Part shown: positions 1 through 6,147 of the stretch, piece after piece
Layout of the letters: each line of letters opens with the position of its first letter
Numbering within the stretch: position 1 is the first letter of the stretch
Assembly: GCA_016926595.1 (NCBI GenBank)
Contig: JAFGOG010000502.1
Span: 1 to 18,076, forward strand
DNA from: Anaerolineae bacterium
GTDB lineage: Bacteria; Chloroflexota; Anaerolineae; JAAYZQ01
Reading direction: 5' to 3'
DNA length: 18,076 nucleotides
The notes under the pieces: generated by a model
What the model was told of the DNA's origin: nothing
The model's input: only the letters and a program-made list of their open reading frames with translations
Databases searched by the model: none
Translations under genes and position numbers: made by a program

Positions 1-743
1 AGGGCGGCCATCTGATCGGGGGTGCGGCGGCGAAAGTCGTGCCAGCGGCGGATGCCGAGGGCGTTGGCGTGGCCATGGTAGGTGGTGAGCTCCATGGCCG
101 GGATGACCAGGGGAGAGGGAGGCTCCGGCCAGCCGGCCATCTCGACCAGGTGGCTGACGGTGTTGTGCTCGGTGATGGCCAAAAAGTCGAGGCCCTGTGC
201 CCGGGCCGCCGCCAGGAGGTCGTGGAGGGAGCCCTGAGCCTCACTGTGGTGGGAGTGGCTGTGCAGGTCACCCCGGTACCAGCCTGCCCCCCGCCTAGCC
301 ACGCGGTCGAACAGGTTATTCCAAGACAAAGGGGCTGCGACAGGCGTGACTCCCGCTTCTGCCAGCACCCAACGGACCTCGGCACGCACGTCGCATCCGG
401 TTGGGGCCAGCTTGTACAGCCCGAGCAGGAGGTGCCAGCGGCCGGCCGACAGCGGACCGGGCAGGTAGCCGGGCGTGGCCCACCCCGGCGTCAGGGTGAA
501 GGAAGACCGGGCGCTGCCGCTCCAACCGCGAAAGCCGTCAGGAGCCAGGACGCCCAGGTCGACGACGTTGCCGGGCTGCGTCTCAAGGAGGTCGGGCGAG
601 ATGGGGTCGCTGTAGGTGTAGCGGACCTCCAGGCGGTCAACGCCGGGCAGTAGATCGAAGGGGAGCAGAGGATAGGAATCGGCGGCCTGGTCTTCAGGGT
701 CAAAGTGGCGCTCAATGACTAAAGGTGTGGGTTCGTGGCTCAT
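1..743 (-). CDS. CehA/McbA-type PHP-domain metallohydrolase, C-terminus cut by window edge
   Basis: The frame is open from the ATG at 743 to the left edge, giving 247 residues without a stop; the C-terminus lies outside the window. The first ~150 residues look like a beta-rich N-terminal domain. A PHP phosphoesterase domain follows, with the metal-binding motif GDLHSHS (His161, His163), TEHNTVSH (Glu192, His193) and MELTTYHGHANALG (Glu218, His223, His225). PHP enzymes use such His/Asp/Glu clusters to bind two or three metals and hydrolyse phosphoesters; CehA/McbA relatives are secreted or cytosolic hydrolases of uncertain substrate. Start choice: in-frame ATGs also exist at 749 and 758, but AGGA sits 5 nt before the ATG at 743. 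No signal peptide is visible. The gene lies 48 nt behind the alpha/beta hydrolase on the same strand, so co-transcription is likely. Confidence 0.83.
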   Translation of the reverse strand, partial: MSHEPTPLVIERHFDPEDQAADSYPLLPFDLLPGVDRLEVRYTYSDPISPDLLETQPGNVVDLGVLAPDGFRGWSGSARSSFTLTPGWATPGYLPGPLSAGRWHLLLGLYKLAPTGCDVRAEVRWVLAEAGVTPVAAPLSWNNLFDRVARRGAGWYRGDLHSHSHHSEAQGSLHDLLAAARAQGLDFLAITEHNTVSHLVEMAGWPEPPSPLVIPAMELTTYHGHANALGIRRWHDFRRRTPDQMAA

Positions 744-791
744 ATCCATCCTGGACATACCGTGTTGAGCCGGATCCCTTGGCATACTGCT

Positions 792-1664
792 TTAATGAGC
801 TGTGTCGCCCAGGAATCGCAGTACCGCTTGGCACATACCTTCTGGATCCAGCAGCCAGCCATAAGGATGTAGCCAGCCGCTGACCGTTACGATCTGCGCC
901 TGCTGTGCCAGTTCTCCTAACCCTTCCATCGCGGCCTTTTCCCGCTCATTTTCCAATACATCTTCCCCTGCCACCATCAACAAGGGGCATCTCACCCTTC
1001 TGTAATAGTCCTCGAAGCGGCAGTGGAAGTAGTGCTGCATATAGTCTGCCATGGCGCGTCTTGTCAAGCTCTTCCTGTATTTGCCTTCGTCTACCTTGTA
1101 GGCGCCATATCTTTCCATCGCTTCCACATAGTCATTCCACCAGTCACCCAAGGCTTGACGGGTAGCATCAACCAGCGCATCGACGGAAGGGAAGATGGTG
1201 TCCGGCCTGGCTCGCATCTTTTTCAATTGACTCGCTACATGCTCTTCAAACTCGGCCTCCGAACCTTCCCAGGTGCCATAGGGGCCAGATTCGCTGGACA
1301 GCGCGCCGTCACAGACCAACGAGATCACCCTATCGGGATAGTTGGCTGCCAGGCTAAGCCCTGCCTCTGCGCCCAGGGAGCTGCCGATGATGTGGGCCCG
1401 GTCAAGCTTGAGATGGTGCATGATGCCAATGACATCGCGGGCCATTTCATCGATATGGTAGCCGGTTTCTGGCTTGTCTGATTTTCCGTGTCCCCTCAGG
1501 TCAACCAGTATGAGGCGATAATGATCTTCAAAGTAGGGAACGACCCGCTGCCACATCATCAGGTTTGCGCCGCTGAAATGCATAAAGATGATGGCAGCCC
1601 CTTGGTGTTCGTAGTCTCGGATCTGCAATTCAATCTGGTTCGCTTTCACTCGTATATCCTGCAT
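792..1664 (-). CDS. alpha/beta-fold hydrolase
   Basis: This is a 290-residue cytosolic alpha/beta hydrolase, the usual length of the family. The nucleophile elbow is GSSLG (Ser96). An acid follows strand 6 at VAGEDVLE (Asp235 or Glu234), and the C-terminal His is in SGWLHPYG (His266). The oxyanion region reads HFSGAN instead of the common HGxPG, and LVDLRGHGKSD is the typical strand-4 motif. The substrate cannot be told from sequence; esterase, lactonase or haloperoxidase-like activities are all possible. The start is supported by TTGGAGG 7 nt upstream of the ATG. GC content is clearly below that of the neighbours (about 47-63% in sampled 60-base lines, against 75% in one sampled line of the next gene), which suggests a later arrival. 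A promoter candidate lies at 1775-1803. Confidence 0.9.
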   Translation of the reverse strand: MQDIRVKANQIELQIRDYEHQGAAIIFMHFSGANLMMWQRVVPYFEDHYRLILVDLRGHGKSDKPETGYHIDEMARDVIGIMHHLKLDRAHIIGSSLGAEAGLSLAANYPDRVISLVCDGALSSESGPYGTWEGSEAEFEEHVASQLKKMRARPDTIFPSVDALVDATRQALGDWWNDYVEAMERYGAYKVDEGKYRKSLTRRAMADYMQHYFHCRFEDYYRRVRCPLLMVAGEDVLENEREKAAMEGLGELAQQAQIVTVSGWLHPYGWLLDPEGMCQAVLRFLGDTAH

Positions 1665-1696
1665 GGGTCGCCTCCAAGAGAGATTTCATCTGGGAG

Positions 1697-1724
1697 TTGC
1701 ATATGCGGAAATATCCCGTATAAT
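1697..1724 (+). promoter_or_regulatory. sigma-A-type promoter for the deaminase gene
   Basis: TTGCAT (1697-1702), a 16-nt spacer and a perfect TATAAT (1719-1724). Transcription should begin near 1731, giving a ~93-nt 5' UTR before the GTG at 1824. It faces the minus-strand promoter at 1775-1803. Confidence 0.6.
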
Positions 1725-1774
1725 GACCTCATCCCGGCTCGCTTGCCGAGCGGGTAGAGCGGCCGAGCAGACGA

Positions 1775-1803
1775 ACTATACACCGCAAGCCAGGAAAAGT
1801 CAA
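1775..1803 (-). promoter_or_regulatory. sigma-A-type promoter for the alpha/beta hydrolase
   Basis: On the minus strand: TTGACT (1803-1798), a 17-nt spacer and TATAGT (1780-1775). The predicted start near 1768 gives a ~100-nt leader to the hydrolase ATG. The transcript would overlap the first ~38 nt of the opposing deaminase transcript. Confidence 0.58.
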
Positions 1804-1823
1804 GCATACCGGAGGTAGACAGG

Positions 1824-2885
1824 GTGGAGCAAACGGACAAGAGCCTGCACGGTTTCATCCGCGATATGCCCAAGGTGGAGCTGCACGTCCACCTGGAGGG
1901 CAGCATCCGGCCGGCGACGCTGCTGGCGCTGGCCGAGCGCAACGGAGTGAGCCTGCCAGCCCGCGACCTGGAGGGCGTGCGTGAGCTGTATTGTTTCACC
2001 GATTTTGACCACTTTATCCGAACCTACTTTCTGATCTCCGGCTGCCTGAAAACAGCCGCCGATTATGATCTGATCGCTTACGAGTTTGGCGTGGAGATGG
2101 CCCGGCAGCGGATCCGCTACGCCGAGGTGACCTTTACGCCCTATACCAACGTGGCCTATACCGGCCTGCCGTTCGACGAGATTATGGCCGGGCTGAACGA
2201 GGGGCGGGCTCGGGCCCAGGCTGAGCTAGGCGTCGAGTTTCGCTGGGTGCTGGACATCGTCCGCAACGATCCCCACACGCGGCACGAGGTGGCCCACTGG
2301 GCGGCCAGCGCGATGGACCGGGGTGTGGTCGGCTTTGGGTTGGGCGGCACGGAGCGGGGGTATCCACCGGAGCTGTTTGCCGACGCTTACGCCGTGGCGC
2401 TGGAGGCAGGGCTGCACAGCGTGCCCCACGCCGGCGAGGTGGTCGGGCCAGAGAGTGTGTGGGGCGCGATCCGCGTGCTCAAGGCGGAGCGGATCGGGCA
2501 CGGTGTGCGCAGTGTGGAAGATCCGGCGCTGATCGACTATTTGCGGGAGCGCCAGATCCCGCTGGAGGTGTGCCCCACCAGCAACCTGTGTCTGGGGGGG
2601 TACCGGTCGTACGAAGAGCACCCGGTGCGCTGGCTGTGGGACCAGGGGCTGTATGTCACAGTCAATTCGGACGATCCGCCGATGTTCAACACCGACCTGG
2701 TGAGCGAATACCAGGCGCTGGCCGAGCACCTGGGCTTTACGGTGGGTGAGCTGGAGCGGCTGAGCCTGAATGCACTGCGGGTCAGTTTCCTGCCGGCCGG
2801 GCGCAAAGCGGCCATCGAGCGGGAATTTGTGGCCGAGTTTGCCCGGCTGCGGGAAAGAGATCACCTAGAGCAGCGCGCTGTTTGA
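1824..2885 (+). CDS. add: adenosine deaminase family protein
   Basis: This 353-residue metal-dependent deaminase would convert adenosine or a related 6-aminopurine nucleoside to its 6-oxo form in purine salvage. The zinc and catalytic residues of mouse ADA are all recognisable: HVHLEG (His21, His23), PHAGE (zinc His202, catalytic Glu205), ERIGHG (His226) and NSDDP (zinc Asp283, catalytic Asp284). The length is normal. The segment that reads DLAGDE in classical ADA is GLGGTE here (172-177), a change also seen in divergent ADA-like branches, so the substrate could be another adenine-type compound such as aminodeoxyfutalosine. Start: GTG at 1824, with GGAGGT ending 7 nt upstream. The stop codon overlaps the -35 box of the tRNA promoter. 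Family is certain, substrate is not. Confidence 0.9.
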   Translation: MEQTDKSLHGFIRDMPKVELHVHLEGSIRPATLLALAERNGVSLPARDLEGVRELYCFTDFDHFIRTYFLISGCLKTAADYDLIAYEFGVEMARQRIRYAEVTFTPYTNVAYTGLPFDEIMAGLNEGRARAQAELGVEFRWVLDIVRNDPHTRHEVAHWAASAMDRGVVGFGLGGTERGYPPELFADAYAVALEAGLHSVPHAGEVVGPESVWGAIRVLKAERIGHGVRSVEDPALIDYLRERQIPLEVCPTSNLCLGGYRSYEEHPVRWLWDQGLYVTVNSDDPPMFNTDLVSEYQALAEHLGFTVGELERLSLNALRVSFLPAGRKAAIEREFVAEFARLRERDHLEQRAV

Positions 2886-2910
2886 CAAGGATGGCAAGTT
2901 GGGCTAGAAT
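2882..2910 (+). promoter_or_regulatory. consensus promoter of the tRNA array
   Basis: Perfect TTGACA (2882-2887), an optimal 17-nt spacer and TAGAAT (2905-2910). The predicted start is near 2917, a few nt before tRNA-Phe. The TGA stop of the deaminase gene (2883-2885) lies inside the -35 box. Confidence 0.8.
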
Positions 2911-2923
2911 AGGGTCTGTTCGT

Positions 2924-2996
2924 GCCGCGGTAGCTCAGTTGGTAGAGCAATTGACTGAAAATCAATGGGTCCCCAGTTCAAGTCTGGGCTGCGGCA
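2924..2996 (+). tRNA. trnF(gaa): tRNA-Phe (GAA)
   Basis: A full cloverleaf of 73 nt. The acceptor is GCCGCGG/CTGCGGC with one G-U pair and discriminator A2996. The D arm is GCTC/GAGC. The anticodon stem ATTGA/TCAAT carries loop CTGAAAA (anticodon GAA), and the T arm is CCCAG/CTGGG around TTCAAGT. CCA is not encoded (TTC follows). It is the first gene of the array. Confidence 0.97.
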
Positions 2997-3007
2997 TTCG
3001 GACTAGT

Positions 3008-3079
3008 GCGGGCGTGGCTCAGTGGTAGAGCATCTCCTTGCCAAGGAGAGGGTCGTGGGTTCGAATCCCATCGCCCGCT
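3008..3079 (+). tRNA. trnG(gcc): tRNA-Gly (GCC)
   Basis: A 72-nt cloverleaf with a fully paired acceptor GCGGGCG/CGCCCGC and discriminator T3079. The anticodon stem TCTCC/GGAGA carries loop TTGCCAA (anticodon GCC). The T arm GTGGG/CCCAT surrounds TTCGAAT. CCA is not encoded. It lies 11 nt after tRNA-Phe. Confidence 0.97.
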
Positions 3080-3092
3080 CTCTTTATTAGAG

Positions 3093-3164
3093 GGCGACGT
3101 AGCCAAGTGGCAAGGCAGCGGTCTGCAAAACCGCGATTCACGGGTTCAAATCCCGTCGTCGCCT
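3093..3164 (+). tRNA. trnC(gca): tRNA-Cys (GCA)
   Basis: A 72-nt cloverleaf. The acceptor is GGCGACG/CGTCGCC with discriminator U73 (T3164), the base typical of tRNA-Cys. The anticodon stem GCGGT/ACCGC carries loop CTGCAAA (anticodon GCA). The T arm is ACGGG/CCCGT. CCA is not encoded. A terminator-like hairpin starts 13 nt downstream. Confidence 0.97.
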
Positions 3165-3176
3165 CTGGTGCAAATG

Positions 3177-3209
3177 GGCTGATAGCGGGGGTGCTATCAG
3201 CCGTTTGTT
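3177..3209 (+). terminator. intrinsic-terminator-like hairpin inside the tRNA array
   Basis: A perfect 10-bp stem GGCTGATAGC (3177-3186) / GCTATCAGCC (3193-3202), loop GGGGGT, then GTTTGTT. It lies between tRNA-Cys and tRNA-Leu. The Leu acceptor begins only 8 nt later, leaving no obvious room for a separate promoter. Confidence 0.7.
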
Positions 3210-3216
3210 ACCATGA

Positions 3217-3300
3217 GGGGCGGTGGCGGAACGGCAGACGCTGCGGACTTAAAATCCGCTGGGGCAATACCCCGTGTGGGTTCGAATCCCACCCGCCCTA
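3217..3300 (+). tRNA. trnL(taa): tRNA-Leu (UAA)
   Basis: An 84-nt class II tRNA. The acceptor is GGGGCGG/CCGCCCT (first pair G-U) with discriminator A3300. The anticodon stem GCGGA/TCCGC carries loop CTTAAAA (anticodon TAA). The long variable arm GGGG-CAATA-CCCC is typical of Leu. The T arm GTGGG/CCCAC surrounds TTCGAAT. CCA is not encoded. It is the last gene of the array, directly before a strong terminator. Confidence 0.97.
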
Positions 3301-3305
3301 CTGAT

Positions 3306-3341
3306 CGAGCCCTCCCGGCAACGGGAGGGCTCGGTTATTCT
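3306..3341 (+). terminator. intrinsic terminator ending the tRNA array
   Basis: A perfect 12-bp stem, 3306-3317 with 3322-3333, capped by a GCAA (GNRA) tetraloop and followed by the T-rich stretch TTATTCTGGTTT. It separates the tRNAs from the selenium operon. Confidence 0.85.
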
Positions 3342-3360
3342 GGTTTGTTATAGTCCGGAA

Positions 3361-3389
3361 TTGACCCAAGGCTCAGGATCGGTTATGAT
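3361..3389 (+). promoter_or_regulatory. promoter of the tusA-like/selD operon
   Basis: TTGACC (3361-3366), a 17-nt spacer and TATGAT (3384-3389). The predicted start near 3396 gives a ~24-nt leader to the ATG at 3420. The -10 box lies inside a perfect palindrome (3381-3399). Confidence 0.72.
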
Positions 3390-3399
3390 GGTCATAACC
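3381..3399. promoter_or_regulatory. palindromic operator-like site over the -10 box
   Basis: A perfect 8-bp inverted repeat with 3-nt spacer: GGTTATGA (3381-3388), TGG, TCATAACC (3392-3399). It covers the -10 box and the expected transcription start, where a bound dimeric repressor would block RNA polymerase. The regulator is unknown. Confidence 0.5.
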
Positions 3400-3419
3400 A
3401 TTTGGATTTCTGAGGTGAG

Positions 3420-3644
3420 ATGGTGACGATCGTCGTGGATGCGCGGGGGTTGGCCTGTCCCCAGCCGGTGATCAGGACCCGGCAGGCGATGCAAGGCGCC
3501 GAACGGGTGGTCATACTGGTCGACAACGATGCCACGGTGGCCAACGTGTCGCGCATGGCAGAAAAGGCGGGCTGGAGGCGGGTGCCCAATATGTACGATA
3601 TTGCCGAGGCGCTCCTGGGCGCCGGTAAGGTAGTGAGCTTGTGA
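3420..3644 (+). CDS. TusA/YedF-type sulfur (selenium) carrier protein
   Basis: This is a 74-residue single-domain protein of the TusA/SirA fold. Its VDARGLACPQPVIRT stretch (residues 6-20) holds the family CPxP motif, with Cys13 as the chalcogen-carrying cysteine. The ARGLACPQPV wording resembles the N-terminal domain of YedF, a TusA-like protein that usually accompanies selenium genes, but the C-terminal DsrE-like domain of YedF is absent. The context agrees: its TGA stop shares one base with the ATG of selD (TGATG at 3642-3646), which implies translational coupling. A plausible role is delivery of selenium or sulfur as a persulfide or perselenide to SelD; this is inferred, not shown. The start follows GAGGTGAG directly. 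It is transcribed from the promoter at 3361-3389. Confidence 0.88.
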   Translation: MVTIVVDARGLACPQPVIRTRQAMQGAERVVILVDNDATVANVSRMAEKAGWRRVPNMYDIAEALLGAGKVVSL

Positions 3645-4711
3645 TGACGATTGATTGGAATAACGTGCGGCTGACGGCACTGACTACAGCGGCCGGCTGA
3701 GCGGCCAAGAGGTCGCCCGGCGACCTGGCGCAGGTGCTGCGCCCCTTACAAGCGATATTTCAACCAGGGGATTCTCCCAACTTGATGGTCGGGTTGAGCT
3801 CGCCCGACGACGCGGCGGTGTACCGGCTCAACGACGAGACGGCGCTCATCTTTACCACCGACTTTTTCACGCCGGTCGTGGACGATCCCTGCACCTACGG
3901 CGCCATCGCCGCGGCCAACGCCATGAGCGATGTGTATGCCATGGGCGGCCAGGTGCTGATGGCGCTGAGCATCGCCGCCTTTCCGCCCAGGCTGCCGGGG
4001 CGGGTGATCGGCGAGATCCTGCGCGGCGCGGGGGAGAAGGTGGCCGAAGCAGGAGGGGTGATCGCCGGCGGGCACACGATCGACGACGACGAGCCCAAGT
4101 TCGGCCTGGCGGTAGTCGGGCTGGCACACCCCACGCGGGTGGCGACCAAGGGCGGCGCCCAGGCCGGCGACCGGCTGCTGTTGACCAAGCCCTTGGGTGT
4201 AGGCATTATCACCACCGCGGCCAAAGGCGACGTAGCTGACCAAGCCCACCTGGAGGCGGCGATCCAGAGCATGATGCAGCTCAACCGCCGGGCGGCGCAA
4301 CTGGCCGCGCAGGTGACGGTCCACGCCATGACCGACGTCACCGGCTATGCGCTGTTGGGTCACGGCTACGAGATGGCCAGCTTGAGCGGCGCCCGGCTGC
4401 GCTTTGACTTTGACCGGCTGCCGTTCCTGCCGGGGGCGAAGGAGTATGCCGACATGTCGCTCTTTCCCGGCGGGTCATGCCGGAATCAGGAGAACTATGC
4501 CCACCACGTGTCGTTCGGCAGGGTGGAGGAGGAGATGCAACTGCTTCTCTTCACGCCGGAAACGAGCGGCGGCCTGCTGATCGCCCTGCCGCCCGGCGAG
4601 GCCGACCGGCTGGAGGTCCTATGCCGCGAGGCGGGGCAGGCGGTATGGCGGGTGGGCGATGTAGTCGAGGGCGAAGGGATCGAGGTCCTAACGGGGCTCG
4701 ATGGCCGATAG
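3644..4711 (+). CDS. selD: selenophosphate synthetase SelD, selenocysteine-containing (UGA at codon 19)
   Basis: SelD makes selenophosphate from selenide and ATP, the selenium donor for selenocysteine-tRNA and 2-selenouridine. The reading frame starts at ATG 3644 and continues through an in-frame TGA (3698-3700) into the long ORF. The residues around it, RLTALTTAAG-U-AAK, align with the E. coli active-site region RLTQYSHGAG-C-GCK, so the UGA is at the catalytic Cys17 position and Lys22 matches Lys20. With UGA read as Sec the product is 355 residues, the normal length. Later landmarks are SPDDAAVY (Asp55/Asp56), TTDFF, IAGGHTIDD, TKPLGVGI, MTDVTGYALLGH and TSGGLL. A caller that ignores recoding would start at GTG 3734 and lose the active site. 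The 3' end overlaps the opposing metalloprotease gene by 24 bp. Pseudogenisation is unlikely because everything downstream is intact. Confidence 0.93.
3698..3729 (+). promoter_or_regulatory. UGA-Sec codon plus bacterial SECIS-like hairpin
   Basis: TGA at 3698-3700 is followed by the stem AGGTCGC (3710-3716) / GCGACCT (3720-3726) with loop CCG. It extends past an AAG bulge by GCC (3704-3706) / GGC (3727-3729). The apical loop lies ~16 nt after the UGA, within the range usual for bacterial SECIS elements, which recruit SelB within the coding region. The structure was found by eye. Confidence 0.7.
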
Positions 4712-6070
4712 CAGCTTGTCGACCGTCGCCCGGTCGGGACCGAGGATGATCAGCGCTTTGACGCCGCTCCAGCCCAGATAGGCGGTTTGGTCGGGCGTCT
4801 CCCAGAATACAGCGTCGCCGCTGCGCTTGCCCGGCTGTCCATATTTCGTTTCAGCATATGCAGTGTAGCACGCCGTAAACTCGTTCTGATCGGCCAGGCT
4901 GTCCCAGGCAGTGGATAGGATCAGCACCTCGTCATCCCCGTTGACGTACACCGCATACCGGTCGCCGTCCCAGCCGGCGCTGGCGTTATCGGCGATCTCG
5001 CGGTCTAGCTGTTGAGCCAGGTAAACCTGCATTTGGAACTCGCCCAGGGCGCCGTCGTCAACGATGCGCCAACCGCCGCCCAGGGTGTCGGTCAGAGGTG
5101 GCAGGGTCACTACCAGGGGCTCGTCGCGGGTAAAGTACTTGTCCGGGTGGAGGATCTGCTCGGTCGTCAGGGGTGGATCGGCGTAGGCGACATCAACCGC
5201 GTCCCAACCTTCCTCGCGGAGCGCCGAGACAAAGGCCTCGCCGTAGGTGTATGGGAACTCGAAGGTCTCGCGGATGATCGCCGGCATCTCTGCCAACTGG
5301 CGCTCGCTCTCCTGCATCTCTTCCGACTGTAAAGCGCGGATATCCTCTGCCGTAACGTCGGACAGGTGGTTCATCAAGTACTCGGTCATGGCCAGTGTAG
5401 CGTCGCCCTCGACCAGCGCCTGGCGCGCCAGGATCTCGTCGTCGCTCATCCGCTCCTCATCCAAGAAGGCGTCCAGGCCCAAGTGCTCGTCTTGCAGCGC
5501 ATGTGTCAGCTCGTGGGCGAAGGTAACGCGGGCCAACAGATCCAGTCCGGCGTCGCTGACCACGTACAGTGTGTTTTTTTCGTCGTCGTACAAGCCCGCG
5601 ACCTGCGCCGAGTAGAGCTTCAATATCTCGCCCCGCAGGTCATAGTCCTCGGGGATAAAGTCAAAGGCGGCCATGGCCCGGGTGTCGTTCTCCGCCTCTT
5701 CAGGCGTATACTCCCGGTCGAGCTCCTCTTGCATATAGCCGGCCAGCTCGGAACGGGAGATCAGGTTGTTGGTGATCGGCTGCGTGGCATCCAGGCCTCG
5801 TATCGTTTCCATCTCGGCGCCGATGGCGTCTGCGGCTGCCAGCAGCTCGTCCCGCTCCGATTCAGGCGTGGCAGCCGGCCCGGTGGTTGGCGACTGCGCC
5901 AAGGAGGTGGAAGTTGGAGCAACGGTTGCCGCCATTATGGACGAGGGGGAGGCCGCGGTGGTGGCCTGGATGCGTGAGACGAGCAGGGCCACCAGCACGA
6001 CGGCAATCCCGCAGGCGGCAAGCAGAGCTGCCAGCACGGCGACAAGCAACGCACTGTGTATTCGCTTCAT
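4688..6070 (-). CDS. membrane-anchored HExxH zinc metalloprotease
   Basis: The 460-residue product has an N-terminal hydrophobic segment (about 7-31) followed by a Thr/Ser/Pro/Ala-rich linker (about 36-70). It is therefore anchored with its catalytic part outside the cytoplasm. LAAC at 17-20 resembles a lipobox, but the hydrophobic stretch continues beyond Cys20, so a plain signal anchor is as likely. The catalytic motif is HELTH (His186, Glu187, His190). EGDATLAMTEY supplies a likely third ligand, Glu221, 31 residues downstream, as in gluzincins. Substrate and exact family are not recognised. GAGGAG lies 8 nt before the ATG. It follows the zinc-ribbon gene by 77 nt on the same strand, a probable operon. 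Its last 24 bp overlap the selD 3' end on the other strand. Confidence 0.82.
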   Translation of the reverse strand: MKRIHSALLVAVLAALLAACGIAVVLVALLVSRIQATTAASPSSIMAATVAPTSTSLAQSPTTGPAATPESERDELLAAADAIGAEMETIRGLDATQPITNNLISRSELAGYMQEELDREYTPEEAENDTRAMAAFDFIPEDYDLRGEILKLYSAQVAGLYDDEKNTLYVVSDAGLDLLARVTFAHELTHALQDEHLGLDAFLDEERMSDDEILARQALVEGDATLAMTEYLMNHLSDVTAEDIRALQSEEMQESERQLAEMPAIIRETFEFPYTYGEAFVSALREEGWDAVDVAYADPPLTTEQILHPDKYFTRDEPLVVTLPPLTDTLGGGWRIVDDGALGEFQMQVYLAQQLDREIADNASAGWDGDRYAVYVNGDDEVLILSTAWDSLADQNEFTACYTAYAETKYGQPGKRSGDAVFWETPDQTAYLGWSGVKALIILGPDRATVDKLLSAIEPR

Positions 6071-6147
6071 ATATTGGGCTCCTCGGCAGTCAAAGAGGCG
6101 CGACGCACAGCGCGCCAGGCAGCATTGCGCGCCCGCGCATCGCCAGG

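Noticed and set aside
39..653. Plus-strand 204-residue ORF
   Set aside because: Shadow of the PHP-domain gene, which is open on the minus strand across the same bases and shows clear motifs.
3734..4711. SelD starting at GTG 3734
   Set aside because: It would lack the catalytic residue and Lys of the N-terminal segment; the upstream frame encodes the conserved RLTALTTAAG-U-AAK region and is coupled to the preceding gene.
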